Shown here: one piece after another, positions 31,340-42,678 of the stretch | Layout of the letters: every line of letters starts with the position of its first letter | Numbering within the stretch: the stretch's first letter is position 1 | NCBI GenBank assembly: GCA_028564705.1 | Contig: JAPXFQ010001710.1 | Span: forward strand, 248,001-312,000 | Length of the DNA stretch: 64,000 nt | From: Apricaphanius iberus | Lineage: Eukaryota > Chordata > Actinopteri > Cyprinodontiformes > Aphaniidae | Direction of reading: 5' to 3' | Program-made: the position numbers and the translations under genes | Notes under the pieces: generated by a model | Databases searched by the model: none | What the model saw: only the letters and a program-made list of their open reading frames with translations | What the model was told of the DNA's origin: nothing

Positions 31340-33638
31340 GCTGCATGTCCCTTTAAGAGCCTCAAAAGTTCCCCCTTCGACTCGCTGTCTACAACGTCAT
31401 CACATTCTCGGAGCGCGAGCTCCACCAAGCCCAGCATGTGGAGCACGGCGGCAGGTAGGCTCTAGTCTCCGAGCTGATCGCATTACATGTTCGGCATGGC
31501 CTCAGGTGGAGCTGGGACCACTAAAGCAGGAAATCGGAGGGATCCATAAACAGTTGCCCCTCACTGCGTCAGCAGGCCCAGCTTGAGGAGCTGCAGTCAG
31601 TCCAGTGTCTTTCCAAGCTTCGTCCGCCGAGTCACCAACTACAATGCTGAGCGGCTGTCCGTCTGTCTGCGGTTAGTAAAAGTGTATAATATATATGAAC
31701 GGTACAGGACGTGCTGTGGTGGAAATATGCCTGGGTCCAGTTTAATCCTCCAGAGAGGCTGTACTGGTGAGAAAGCTGTTCATGGCTCACTTCTCGGCGG
31801 AGGGAGCGGTGCATTTGCAGCCACAACGGCTCTTTTAAGAGTCAACAAAAAACCTCTTAAGAGCTTTCCTGTCTAAATAGTTTGACCTCTATATAATGTT
31901 TTTTTTTTAATTCTTATTCCTGTCTGTAACAGCTCATGACATGTAGCTCGGGGTGATTAGCCAAGGTGTTTATCAGTATTTCCTCCATGTTGTGCTGTGA
32001 CTCCATCAGTCACAGCATCAGTGAAATTACAGTACTGTAGCATCTTACTGTGCGTCTGACTTTTTTTTCCAAAAAGGCTTTGAACAGTTGGGAAAAATAA
32101 CTATGTATATACTAATTTCCACAGGTGATAGCTGATTGCTGTTGATGACATTTTGCTTTGTGTGGGGAGGGAGGGCTGTGGGGAGACGTGGTCGGTAATC
32201 AAAATTTAGGGGCGTTGTGGTGAGGAGATGTTGCAGCTAGGAGGACTCAGGCATTTAGAGCTCAATGCGACGGCAGAACTTTAAAAGATTACTCAAACAT
32301 ACATAAATTAACCTAAGAAACACATTAGGCATGTTTTTCAGGAGAGTTGTAGTTAGATACACATTCAACAATCTAACAGTACAGATACGTTTTAATTATA
32401 ATTTTCTTTTAAAGATGTCGGAAGAGTTGTCCATCCAGCCGCAAATTTGTATCTTTTATATAAGATGCCCACTAACAATATATAAGACTACTGTTTGATG
32501 GCCCAAAATATCATTAAAAAAATATAATGTGTAATGTCTATCAATACATCTGAAACACCATATTAATAATACAACGTATACCTGTACCTTAAACTATGAA
32601 AATACGCTTTTCTTACTATATAAAGAAAAAGAATATAACATATAATGACAATCAGGCTTCAAAAATTACCACAGAAAATCGTTACTGACAACACGTTAAG
32701 AAAAGCTACTTGTCAGTTACCTCGTCATTATATAAGCGCTTCCATAATGAGATAAATATATCTTCAAACCAAAAGCGGGCTAATGCAAGCTAATGTCATT
32801 GAATGCATTAGGAACATGCATTCTTCAAGACAAAAAAACTGAGGTTATGCAACATTGTTTATGTGATAGAACTATTTAAAGATGTTTGTTATCATGGAGC
32901 TAAAACACTGAGAGCATATAGTGCTAATATCAGCAGAAAGTCAGATAGTAAAGCCAACAAAAATGACCAGGCAATAAATTAATGCCTAAAATAAAGTCTG
33001 CCGTCAAAAAATTGTGGTTAGAAAGAGTGGAAACACATCCCATTTGTTTCCCCATCTGAAACAAACCAGAGTATGAAGAATGTCTGAAGATACGTGAGGC
33101 AACGGAGGCGTCAACTACAAGTGAACCTATGGATAAGAAAACGGCCACTCAGATTAAAATTACCAATATTTTGCTAATTGAGTCCCTTATGATAAGCAAA
33201 TTTAAAGATGGTAAAAATTGACGGAAGCAATGGCGTTTTGTTTGTCAAAAGACATGTTGACTTTCCAAATTGTCAAAAATGAAGGATTCAAGCAAATGGT
33301 TCATAAACTGGACCCAAGATATAACATGCCCTTACTCAAGTAAATACTTTTCCAAAATAGACCTGCCAGCAATGTATGAAGAGTGCTGCGCTAGGGTACA
33401 AACACAGCTGTCTATGGTGGATTTTTATGATTCAAATGCAGACTTGGAATAACAAAGTAACTGAGCTGCACATTTTTGTTGTGTGATGTTTTTCAACAAA
33501 GTCACTGGAACAAACCTTAAACAAAACATAATCTGCTATTTTACAAAAGAAAATATATTATCGTCATTTGTATTGTTATCGTAATAAATCCATGATATTA
33601 TCATGATAAATTGTTTGGGCCATATCAGCCATCCCAAG
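31340..33638 (+). mobile_element. Probable hAT (ZBED-type) element, left end not found
   Basis: The right end is GGGCCATATCAGCCATCCC at about 33617-33635, preceded by ATTATCATGATAA, as in hAT elements ending near TAGGGCTGG(G)CGATAT. A hAT transposase remnant lies upstream. A GC-rich segment at 31360-31830, unlike its AT-rich flanks, may be the 5' region of the same element. The left terminus was not located, so the start is a guess. Confidence 0.45.
32985..33452 (+). pseudogene. hAT (ZBED-like) transposase N-terminal remnant
   Basis: Translated across two frameshifts it gives NKPEYEECLKIREATEASTT, the segment that follows a BED zinc finger. KKTATQIKITNILL, QIVKNEGFKQMVHKLDPRYN, YFSKIDLPAMYEECCARVQT and LSMVDFYDSNADLE follow. 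This order matches the N-terminal third of hAT transposases of the ZBED group, where the last block normally reads FATTTDLWSS. The catalytic RNase H-like part is absent. Family assignment is fairly firm; function is lost. Confidence 0.7.
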
Positions 33639-34700
33639 TTCCACATGTTCCTAACAGAGCATTTAAAGCCCCCATGTGTACGAATGGCCTCCAACTAGTG
33701 GTGCGCTCATTGAATGCAAGGAACTGAGCTGTGTTGTCTGGCTTCTCGCCGTCATTACTACTACGTAAGGTGCAGAGTAAATTGTCTGAGTTAAAGACAA
33801 GATAAAGTATTTGCTGGACTAACCTGTCCTAACACTAACATAAACTTAATTGTTTCATTGAATTAACTTACCTGTCCAGCAGAAAAAGCCTGCAACCTAC
33901 ACGCCCATCTTCAAGTTTGTGTCCCTCATGAATAGGCTCCATCTGGTAAACGCTCCACCAACGTAAATTCTTGTTTTCTCCTGGTTATTTCTTTGCTTCT
34001 TTTTCTTTTCTGTGGTATGGTTTCCTCCCTCTCACGGGGCAAAGAGTATGGATGGTCCTCCATTGAAATTGAAATCTATGATCCACGGTCCTCTATGCTC
34101 GTTTCAACTCTTCACCTGTCCCCTTTCCCCCGCTGTCACTGCCTAAAGCAAACAACTTTCACCCCTTTCGGCTAACGTATTCAAAGATGGCGATGCAACA
34201 TGGCAGCCTCAGTTGGGGGGGGGGTGCACCCTCTGTATCTATTAACAACATATTCTAAGACACGGGAATGCTTTCATGATAATGCGATTGTGATTAGACC
34301 TTGGTAAAATAGGTATTTATGAAAGCAGTACATGATTTTTATTAATAAAAAGCTGAATTTGTTACACACTGGGCCTTTAAGACTGCAGGTTTACTAGTAC
34401 TTATTAGGATTTCTAAAAGTAGTATGGGAGGCAGATCTTTTAGCTATTAAGCTCCTCTCCTGTGGAACCAGCTCCTAGTTTTAGTCTGTGAGGCAGACAC
34501 CCTGTTTATCCTTAAAATCTTCCTTTTGATAAAGCTTATAGTTAGAATGACTTTGGTTATCTTGAGCTATCTTTGTAGTTATGCTGCTAAAGGTTAGGAC
34601 TTTTGGAGGACAGACTGACCACTACTCGTCACTCTTCTGCAACTTGTCAAATGCGTTTTCTGCTGTTATTTTGATTAAATTTTTTCTCTCTTAGTGTTTT
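33639..34700 (+). mobile_element. L2 LINE fragment split by a TTAA element
   Basis: The left piece GTTCCACATGTTCCTAACAG (about 33640-33659) and the right piece GACTGCAGGTTTACTAGTAC (from 34381) are close to adjacent in L2 copy A (15184-15233). The right piece continues with ISKSSMGGRSF, FDKAYS and the start of the 3' untranslated region. No 28S segment follows. The coding part is decayed. Confidence 0.8.
33667..34376. mobile_element. 710-bp TTAA-flanked element inside L2
   Basis: TTAA flanks both ends (33663-33666, 34377-34380). The ends AAGCCCCCATGTGTACGAA and the complement AGGCCCAGTGTGTAACAAA are loosely inverted. AAGATGGCGATGCAACATGG in the interior recalls a frequent fish repeat. There is no coding capacity. 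Confidence 0.7.
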
Positions 34701-36950
34701 CTCTACATAGAACCTGCACCTGGTCCGGTATCCTGCACATCTACAACACCCTGATGGATGGGGAGCATCCATTTGAATGAAGGTCCCAACTATTTCTACC
34801 CCATTTGCTACACACTCGCAGCATTGCAACATCTGTTTTAAGATAAAATAACCATTACTGAATTCAAAATATGCAAACTACTTAATCAAAACCTAATAAC
34901 TTCAAAGAAATGATTAATGTATTACTTCAAATAAATATAATTCAAGAACAGTATGTTATTTTTTGGGGAAAGAGCTAAATTAGGATGAATTATTCAATTT
35001 TTTCAAGCTGGACACATAGATGGGAAAACAAAGACATTGCTATTTGCAGCCCAGGTGTGAGATGAGTTCCACCTGACACCCTGCCAAGAGCTGACCCATA
35101 TCATTAAGGCGGAACTGAAAGGAGAGGGATTCCCCAGAGGTCACAAACTTTCTGTGGTGCTGCTGAGAAGGTCAGCCATCCAGCTCCACTAAGAGTGTGC
35201 CGGAGAGGACCTCTTTGGGTTTTTAATAGACTCTACACAAGGACACACATACACACACGGGCGCATCGAGGATGAAAGCTTTCTGGGAGAACGTTTCATC
35301 TCACTGTGCCCTCTGTGAGATGGAGAACAAGTCTGAAGATGTCTTTATGTGTGCGGTCTGTGAAGTTTTGTGTGTGTGCGTGTTTCACTACTTAAATGTT
35401 AAGTTTCTGTGCACTGCGGCCGAGTGTGGGAGGGCACACACTGGGCCAGTCGACGGCTGCAAGCCAGCACTTCGCCAGAATATGAGTTCCATGCGCATTT
35501 CATTTCCAGCAGTCAGCATCAATTCAGACCCTCCAAGGAGTTAACTCTATCTACCTGCTTGTCGTTTTCTGCTTGTCGCTGCAGGCACACCACACACACA
35601 GAAAGCGCACACACAAACCCACACACACATCGTTATGCATTCCCACATTTTTCTTTGATGGTTTTCAGTCTCCTCCGTCTCTGCAGGGAAGATAAGGCTG
35701 CTCGCTGGAGAAAGGAGAAGTCACAGTGATGGATGGTGTGCACATCTGCCACACAATGCTCCACTATTAATTTGTTATTGATTTATGTCTAGCACTGGCC
35801 TCCCACAATATTAACAGCAACACACACATTCCAGCTCCTTACTTTCATCAGCAATTGACACTAATTTGTTCCCAAAAGAGTTAAAAATAGTAAAAAAAAC
35901 TGCTTTGTGGAAGTATCTTGGACAATGCCGGTAATTATTGTTGATGTGGCCAAAACTAACCCCTTATCCTTTTTATGTCTAATTATGTGGGAGTTTGTGG
36001 CACACAGTGACCTTACAGGGCATATATAATCCTTTTTACATTTCTAATCATTTTTCATTTTGAAATTGAGAAATGGATTAAAAATGTGACAGGAAAAATA
36101 CAGGCACAAGACAGCTTAAGTCTGGTTTGTACCTCCATCAACAAGTTTGCACAGGCAGAAACATGTATCGACATAAATGTTATGCTTTCAGACAACCTTG
36201 CCCCCAAAGCAATTCCCTGCCAGAGGAATTGCTCTGAGGACATAAGGCTCTTCTGGGGGTCCTGCCACTATTGAAGTCTGGTTTTGGTTTTGCAGGATAC
36301 AGGCTCTTTTTGTTGAGAACAACAATCTTAAGTCTGTAGGTGGAAGTCCAAAAGCCCTTAGCCCACTTACTTAGCCCTCCACAACACCTAGTCCATGTAA
36401 GAAGGTGGTCTAACTTAAGTACTCAAGAGCCAATTCCCTGCAAGCTTCTGCTATTTTTCAGCTCCAGCAATGGTAATTAAAATGTGTGGATTATCTCCTC
36501 AGCATGATCTGAGCTTCTGCAGAGAGCCCACTCAGGAACCTTTATTTGATGTAGGTATTTGAACCAGTAAAAACATGCAGGAATCTCTCTCTCATACACT
36601 GATTTTTGACACCAGTGGTGTTATTTTACAACTAAAGCTTGAGCAAAACGTTGTTGTAGTTGCAAAGTTCAGGTTTACTAAGAAAAGAAGAGTGCTCTAA
36701 AGAGTAAAGCAGTAAGTAAGCAGTACATTTACAGCATCATTTATTCATCAACAACTTCTGGAGCTGCTGGATTTCAAAACGGACTAACAATTTGCAGAAA
36801 TTCAGCATCATTAAGCATAAGCAAAATAGGATGCATTTTTTAAGAGGCAACAATACACCACCAAGTCTCCAAGGTTTATCATGTACTGCTATATTGGACT
36901 GTATTTATCTGATTATGTATGGCATAAATAATGTTCGCTTTAAAGGGCCA
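34701..36950. other. Unassigned sequence with CA-rich tracts
   Basis: No gene is supported. Short CACACA tracts lie near 35240-35260 and 35590-35630. Small open frames at 35272-35729 have no recognisable domain. Confidence 0.4.
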
Positions 36951-36964
36951 TGGTCTTCAGAAGT

Positions 36965-36982
36965 TTTTTTTTTTTTTTTTTT
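36965..36982. repeat. Poly-T run of 18
   Basis: Homopolymer; no element boundary is recognised next to it. Confidence 0.9.
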
Positions 36983-37413
36983 CAATTTGCAGCTGAGAGA
37001 TATGTTACCAAATGGAAGGATATATATACAACACCCTCTTCTGGTAATAAAGGCACTGAAGAGCAAGGCAACAGTACCTAATGTTCTGTATATTGTCCTT
37101 GAAAAGTAAAACAAGAAACTGCTTTTTCAACAGAACAAAAATAATTTCACTGATAAATTAAGTTTAAGGACTTTTTGGCCTAAAAAAAAGAACAAGTCAC
37201 GAAGTAAACATATTAAACAAATTGATTTTGTTATGTTTCTATATCCTTAGAACATTGAAAGTATATAGCTGACATAATTGACTGGCTTTTTTCTTTCATA
37301 TAAATAAACATAGCCATAGTAGAAAACAACATAACCACATAAAAACAGTGTTAATTTTACAAATGTTATGAGAGTAAGTGTTAATTTTTTCAAAAGTTTT
37401 GATAGTATATAAC

Positions 37414-38558
37414 CAGTGTTGGTCAGGTTACTTGGAAATAGTAATGAATTACTAATTACTGAGTACTTCCCCAAAAAAGTTATCCCACTACTTTACTGAT
37501 TACTTATTTTGAAAAGTAATTAGTTAATTTATTACTTAATTACATCTCAAAAACATGAAACAAAACCTGATTATGCTATAAGTATATTCCATCTAAAATT
37601 CAATCATATGAAAGTCTATTCTGAAAATTTTTTTTATTGGTTTTAATTTTTTCTTTTATGAATATTGCATCAAGAAGAAACTGCAAATACTATATCCAGT
37701 GACATCTTTTTCAGTTCGGCAGCACCAAGTCCAGTGGCTCTTAATCCTATATTCACCTGTTTAGCAGCAGAAGGGCCGTCTGATGTACAATTCACTTTAG
37801 CAGCTACAGCTGTGATGTCAGTTGGGCTCTCTGTGAGCTTCACACTTCCCTGGTTAACTAGGTGCTTGCTCAGGTTGGAAGTTGAGGGTTTCACTGTAGA
37901 TAAAAGTTTCCTTCCAATGCAGAGCGTGCAGTGGACACTAATATTTTTGTCATTTTTACAGAATCATAGTGAAAGTAGTGCCCATACCTCCAACCATCAA
38001 ACACTGAATGCTCCCGCTCTATCCTGCACTCTATTGTTGTCTGTTAAATTCTTGCATTTCATAGTATTTATACATCAATAACGTAAGTTAACAAATTAAA
38101 CAGTCCCTACACTTTTTTGATAAAAAAACTTTTTTAATTTTCTTTAAAATTCTTAATAACTAGGTGGATGTAAAAAGTAATTGAAACTACAGCTTCTGTC
38201 AGTCACATAAAAACTGTTCTGAAAACCTGCGGGTAATTACAGCTGGTCGTTTTTCTCATGGGACATATAGGCTACGAATCACGTAGGTGACCTATTTTGG
38301 ATTCAAAACGCCGAATTTCGCCAACAGGTGAAGGATTTTTATGTCACGAATGAGGAAACTGTAGACTACCCACAGAATATGTCACTGTCATGAGACTCGC
38401 TCTGTGCAAGTAACGCAGTAACGCAGCCCCTCTTGTGAAGAAGTAACAGCAGTTTAATTACTTTTTTCCCACTGTAATCCCTTACTTTACCTGTTACTCG
38501 AAAAAAGTAATTGGATTACAGTAACGCATTACTTTTAATGCGTTACTGCCCATGACTG
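37414..38558 (-). mobile_element. hAT element with 8-bp target duplication
   Basis: Ends CAGTGTTGGTCAGGTTACTT and the complement of GCGTTACTGCCCATGACTG are imperfect inverted repeats. The arms are rich in GTAAT and GTTACT words. The 8-bp flanks TATATAAC (37406-37413) and TTTATAAC (38559-38566) match at seven positions. On the minus strand, KPSTSNLSKHLVNQ (about 37850-37890) resembles the end of a BED zinc finger of hAT transposases. Confidence 0.8.
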
Positions 38559-38785
38559 TTTATAACCCATATTTGAGAATAAAACATGCTTAAATCACTT
38601 TGGAGTTGTTTTGATCTTTTGACAGCATAATCTCCCCGCTGTACTTGAATGCAGGATGGGCAGCAGTTGGAAAAATCCTTTCTCATCTCTCATTTATGAG
38701 CCGTCTGAGACGGAAGAAGCGTCCACGATAGCATTGCCAGTTGGTGGGAGAATATGAGCTCCATGTTGGATCAACCTCACAATTT

Positions 38786-38838
38786 CATCAGTTGTTCATG
38801 GTCAGTTGACCATGAACAACCATCAGTTGTTCATGGTC
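38786..38838. repeat. Perfect palindrome with direct repeat
   Basis: GTTGTTCATGGTCA (38791-38804), a two-base centre and its exact complement (38807-38820) form a 14-bp hairpin. CATCAGTTGTTCATGGTC occurs at 38786-38803 and again at 38821-38838. Confidence 0.95.
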
Positions 38839-39323
38839 CCATTGTAGATATTTCCTGAAAATGTAATCAAAATTCTTGTGGAACGTTTTGAGTTCTCTTG
38901 CTAACAGATAGACAAAGAAAGGTCTCCATCCACCCATCCATCCATTTTCTTACGCTTATCTGGGGTGGGGTTGCATGGGCAGCATATTAAACAGAGAGAC
39001 CTTGAGACCCAAACTTCCTTCTTCCCAGCCACTTGGGCCAGGGTCTGGGTCTATCTCCGAGTCTTTCCCGGATTACCGAGCATCACATCCTATCTCCAAG
39101 GGAGACCCAGACACTCTGTGAAGCAAAGTCATTTTTGCCACTTGTATCTGTGATCTCTTTCTTTCGGTGACTACCCAGAGTTCATGACCACAGATGAGGT
39201 AAGAACGTAGATCAACCGGTAAATCGAGAGCTTTACCTTTCAGCTCAGCTCTTCACCACGACAGACCATGCAGCCCCTGCATCACTGCTGATGCCTTACC
39301 AATCCACCAATTGATCTCCCGCT

Positions 39324-39363
39324 CCATTTTTCCCTCATTCATGCCATTTTTCCCTCATTCATG
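39324..39363. repeat. 20-bp tandem duplication within Rex3
   Basis: CCATTTTTCCCTCATTCATG occurs twice head to tail (39324-39343, 39344-39363). Rex3 at 0.3-1.9 kb has the unit once (complement near 1305-1325). Confidence 0.9.
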
Positions 39364-39739
39364 AACAAGACTCTCATATACTTGAACTCTTCACTCCTAC
39401 AGGGATGAGGTCTATGGGGCAGGACCTCATCCCTGACCCGAAGGAGGCACCCTACCCTTTTCCAGCTCAAGACCGTGGGTCTCGGGTTTGGAGGTGCTGA
39501 TTCTCATCCCCGCCATTTCCTATTTAACTGTGAACTGCTTGCTTCAGTGAAAGGTGTAGATCATGTTCTGATGAAGCCAATAGGTGCACATCACCTGCAA
39601 AAAGCAGAGACCCAACCCTGAGGGCACTGGAACAGATCCCCTCATCACCTTGGCTGCAGCTAGAAATCTTGTCCATAAAAGTTATTAACAGAATTGGTGA
39701 CAAAGGGCAGCGTTGGTGGAGTCCAACTCTCATCGGAAA

Positions 39740-40558
39740 TGACCTGGAAGCTATTGAAGGAAACCCTGAAATATGACAGCAACATATTAAAATAAAATAG
39801 TCTTTGCATTCAAATGTGAAACAATTTTTTGTGTCTGGTTTTTTAGATGTAGTAAGACATTTGAAGATTGATTTGGTATCACCTGGTTACATGAAATGGA
39901 CATGGACATGGAAGTTCTAATGAAGAATAATCACATTTTACAGTAACAGCCTAATAACAAAAATTACATATGCAATTTAAAAAAATTAATTGTTGTGCCA
40001 TGTTCCTTGGGTGTCCAGCAACAATTTCTCAATATTTTGGGGATACTTTGCTAGTAGATTTCACAGGTATTGAGTTATTTTCTGGGCCATATGGAGATTT
40101 ATAAAAAAACAAACTCTAACCAAAACCACTGCCTTCAGCAGCAAGGCTTTTAGAGGCAATGTATCCACTATATCAGTGCAGTTCTCAATGAGACGTTGGA
40201 TTTAATTAAACAAATGTCCATTGAATATCCAGCTAAAAACTAAGTTCACTGCAGTCTCACGAAATGCAGTGAGGCTGCGAGAGCATTCAGTATATCCACC
40301 CACCCACCCAACAATCATGATCTTGTTCGTAACGGCATCATTACCTCCTCTCTCTGCAGCTGAAGTGTTGCTGTCAGCCTGACACCGCTGCACTTCTTCA
40401 ACCATGTTGTAGTAACGCACAACTTTACATCTCTAATAACAGTAATAGCGTTGCAACGATGGAAAAAGTAATTAATTAGAATTCTCCAATACCTATAAAA
40501 TAACACAGATAGTAATGCCTGTATACTAAAAAGCTGTTACTCCCAATAATGCTGGTTC
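39740..40558. other. Foreign sequence inside the Rex3 copy
   Basis: AT-rich at first. Near 40320-40460 it has GTAACG, CATTACC and AGTAATAG words like hAT arms. I could not identify clear ends, so its nature is open. Confidence 0.35.
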
Positions 40559-40800
40559 CCTATACTCCTGAAGTACACGCTACAGGAACCCACGAGGGAG
40601 AGGGTTGAATGCCTTCTCCAAGTCCACAAAACACATGTAGAGTGGTTGGACGAACACCCATGCAGAGATTGTCAAGTATTCTATGGCCAGGACGAAAACC
40701 GTATTGTTCATCCTGAATCCGAGGTTCGACTATTCGTTGGACCCTCCTCTCCAGAATCTCTGAACAGACTTTACCAGGGAGGCTCAGAAGGTCTTCCAGT

Positions 40801-41237
40801 GTAAAATACACAAATAACCAGATATCTCTGAAAATGGCCCATTGACTCTAGTTATAGGATAGTCATAATCAGTAAATGAAATTGTGGACACACATAAATA
40901 TATGCACACCTTTGTCCTCTTGCTTTATAAAATGTAAATAATGTTAATAATATAGCAATATTTAAGGTTTGACAAGAATTAAACTTAGTAGTGGCATTTT
41001 GATAAAGTTAAGCATTTTTACACTAATGTCCAAATAATGCATTTTTAAGATAAACGTCAGGACCTCATACTGCTGTATGTCTTGCTTAGGCTAATGTAAC
41101 ACTGTAATCCATTTCATGAACCAAAGATGTAAGAATGTTCTGGAACGTCAAGACTCATAAAAATGGTGTTCAGTCTCCAAGACCTTGAGCAGCTTTTTGG
41201 ACAGAATTGAATTCAAGTGACTGATTGCAGCCTCCAC
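40801..41237. other. Unassigned sequence
   Basis: Nothing recognised. Confidence 0.35.
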
Positions 41238-41238
41238 A

Positions 41239-41302
<64 letters not shown>
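41238..41302. repeat. (CT)n microsatellite
   Basis: About 65 bases of CT dinucleotides with one interruption (CTATCTTT near 41262). Confidence 0.95.
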
Positions 41303-41304
<2 letters not shown>

Positions 41305-41910
41305 CTCTGTCACCCCCAAACACACACACATACAACCTAAATGCAGAATTGTAAGGACCCAGGGAAACTCTGGATCGCTGGGAGCTTCAGATGCATGCAA
41401 CATCATCAAGTGCCTTGATCACAAGCCCACCCACACACACTGTCTTTCCCTCCCACTGTCACAGGCACAACACAATCCCACTTGATTTCTCCCTTCAGGA
41501 GGAAACAATAAATTGGCTCGTCGGAACCAGCCTGCTTTTGTCCAAGAGTTTTCCCTCTTGTTCTGTTCTACTTGGAGCTCGCAATCTGTGTTCATAATGA
41601 AAATTCAACAAAAATGTGTTCTTTATCTCTGCATGGTCAAATATCCCATGCTGATTCTGGGAAATGAAATGCTGTCACTGAAGTGGCAAAGTCTATGAAA
41701 ATTGAATTTCGTCAAACAGAACATTGAGGCATGTTTTCCAATGACCTTTCTACTGAGGCCTTATTGTTTTTTCAATTTTTTCTTTGTTTCCACTCTTTAA
41801 CCTGTGGTGATTGTCAAACTTACTGTCAGAATTGCGAAGATCAATCTAGATTTGGTTTCAGGCTCTTTTAATGACCTGTTAAATTAAACTGATTTTTAAA
41901 CATTTAGATT
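41303..41910. other. Unassigned sequence
   Basis: No gene or repeat recognised. The exact left border of L2 copy B lies near its end. Confidence 0.35.
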
Positions 41911-41916
41911 GCATGT

Positions 41917-42525
41917 TTGATTTATGTGTTTATTGACCAAGATATGTCATTTAGATCTCACATTAAAGAAGTCTGTAGGATTTCCTTTTTTCACCTTAGG
42001 AATATTACAAAAATTAGAACCATCCTGTCCAGGAGTGATGCTGAAAAACTAGTCCATGCCTTTGTTACTTCAAGGCTGGATTACTGTAACTCTTTATTAT
42101 CAGGTAGTCCACAGAATACAATTAAAAGTCTTCAGTTAGTTCAAAATGCTGCTGCTAGGATTCTGATGAATATTAAAAGAAGAGATCACATTTCCCCTGT
42201 TTTAGCTTCTCTTCACTGGCTCCCAGTAAAATTTAGAATAGAATTCAAGATCCTCCTTCTGACATATAAAGCCCTTAATAATCTAGCTCCATCATACATA
42301 AGAGACCTGATTGTTCCATATGTTCCTAACAGAGACCTTCGCTCTCAGACTGCAGGTTTACTGGTAGTTCCTAGGATTTCTAAAAGTAGAATGGGTGGCA
42401 GATCTTTCAGCTATCAGGCTCCCCTCCTATGGAACCGGCTCCCAGGGTTGGTTCGTGAAGCAGACAATTTGTCTATCTTTAAAACTAGGCTAAAAACTTT
42501 CCTCTTTGACAAAGCTTACAGTTAG
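41917..42525 (+). CDS. L2 reverse transcriptase C-terminal part, copy B (202 aa)
   Basis: The frame is open for 202 codons to the natural L2 stop after FLFDKAYS. FIDQDMSFRSHIKEVCRISF (post-palm segment) is followed by LRNITKIRTILSRSDAEKLV, LDYCNSLLSGS, SLQLVQNAAARIL, HISPVLASLHWLPVKFRIEF, LLLTYKALNNLAPSYIRDLI, GGRSFSYQAPLLWNRLP and NLSIFKTRLKTFLFDK. The endonuclease and catalytic palm are removed by 5' truncation, so no active enzyme can be made. The first ATG at 41917 is probably flanking or decayed sequence; secure L2 homology begins near FIDQD. The lack of stops reflects recent insertion. Confidence 0.85.
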   Translation: MIYVFIDQDMSFRSHIKEVCRISFFHLRNITKIRTILSRSDAEKLVHAFVTSRLDYCNSLLSGSPQNTIKSLQLVQNAAARILMNIKRRDHISPVLASLHWLPVKFRIEFKILLLTYKALNNLAPSYIRDLIVPYVPNRDLRSQTAGLLVVPRISKSRMGGRSFSYQAPLLWNRLPGLVREADNLSIFKTRLKTFLFDKAYS

Positions 42526-42678
42526 AGATATGTTTATAGGTAGTTAGAGTCAGGTCAGACAGGTAGATAGGAAGAGACAGGTTAATGTTAGTAGTCAGGC
42601 AGAGTGTCAAAAGTTAGGAAGAGATAGGAAGAGGTAGAGTAGCTAGGTAGAGATAGATTAATGTAAGCCAGGTAAAGA

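Larger units (their letters stand above)
38924..40800 (-). mobile_element. Rex3 LINE, reverse strand, interrupted
   Basis: The 3' tail (CCAT repeats at about 38926-38945) is followed by Rex3 sequence to about 39735, and again from about 40560 to 40793. On the minus strand one reads TLMKSQLSYEC-free decayed C-terminal sequence, then SLLFAGDVHLLAS (the catalytic FADD is altered to FAGD), RVGLHQRCPLSPIL, a gap, and FVDLEKAF-type and EERRVQRIVEPRIQDEQYGF-type blocks in RRVQRIVEPRIQDEQYGFRP. About 810 bp of other sequence replaces roughly 100 bp of the element in the middle. It is an old, dead copy. Confidence 0.8.

Noticed and set aside
35272..35729. Overlapping small genes near CA tracts
   Set aside because: Composition-driven frames without domains; a C-x-x-C pattern at the start of one is too weak to support a zinc-binding protein.
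37665..38081. 138-codon gene on the plus strand
   Set aside because: It is antisense to a hAT transposase-like segment inside an element with an 8-bp target duplication.
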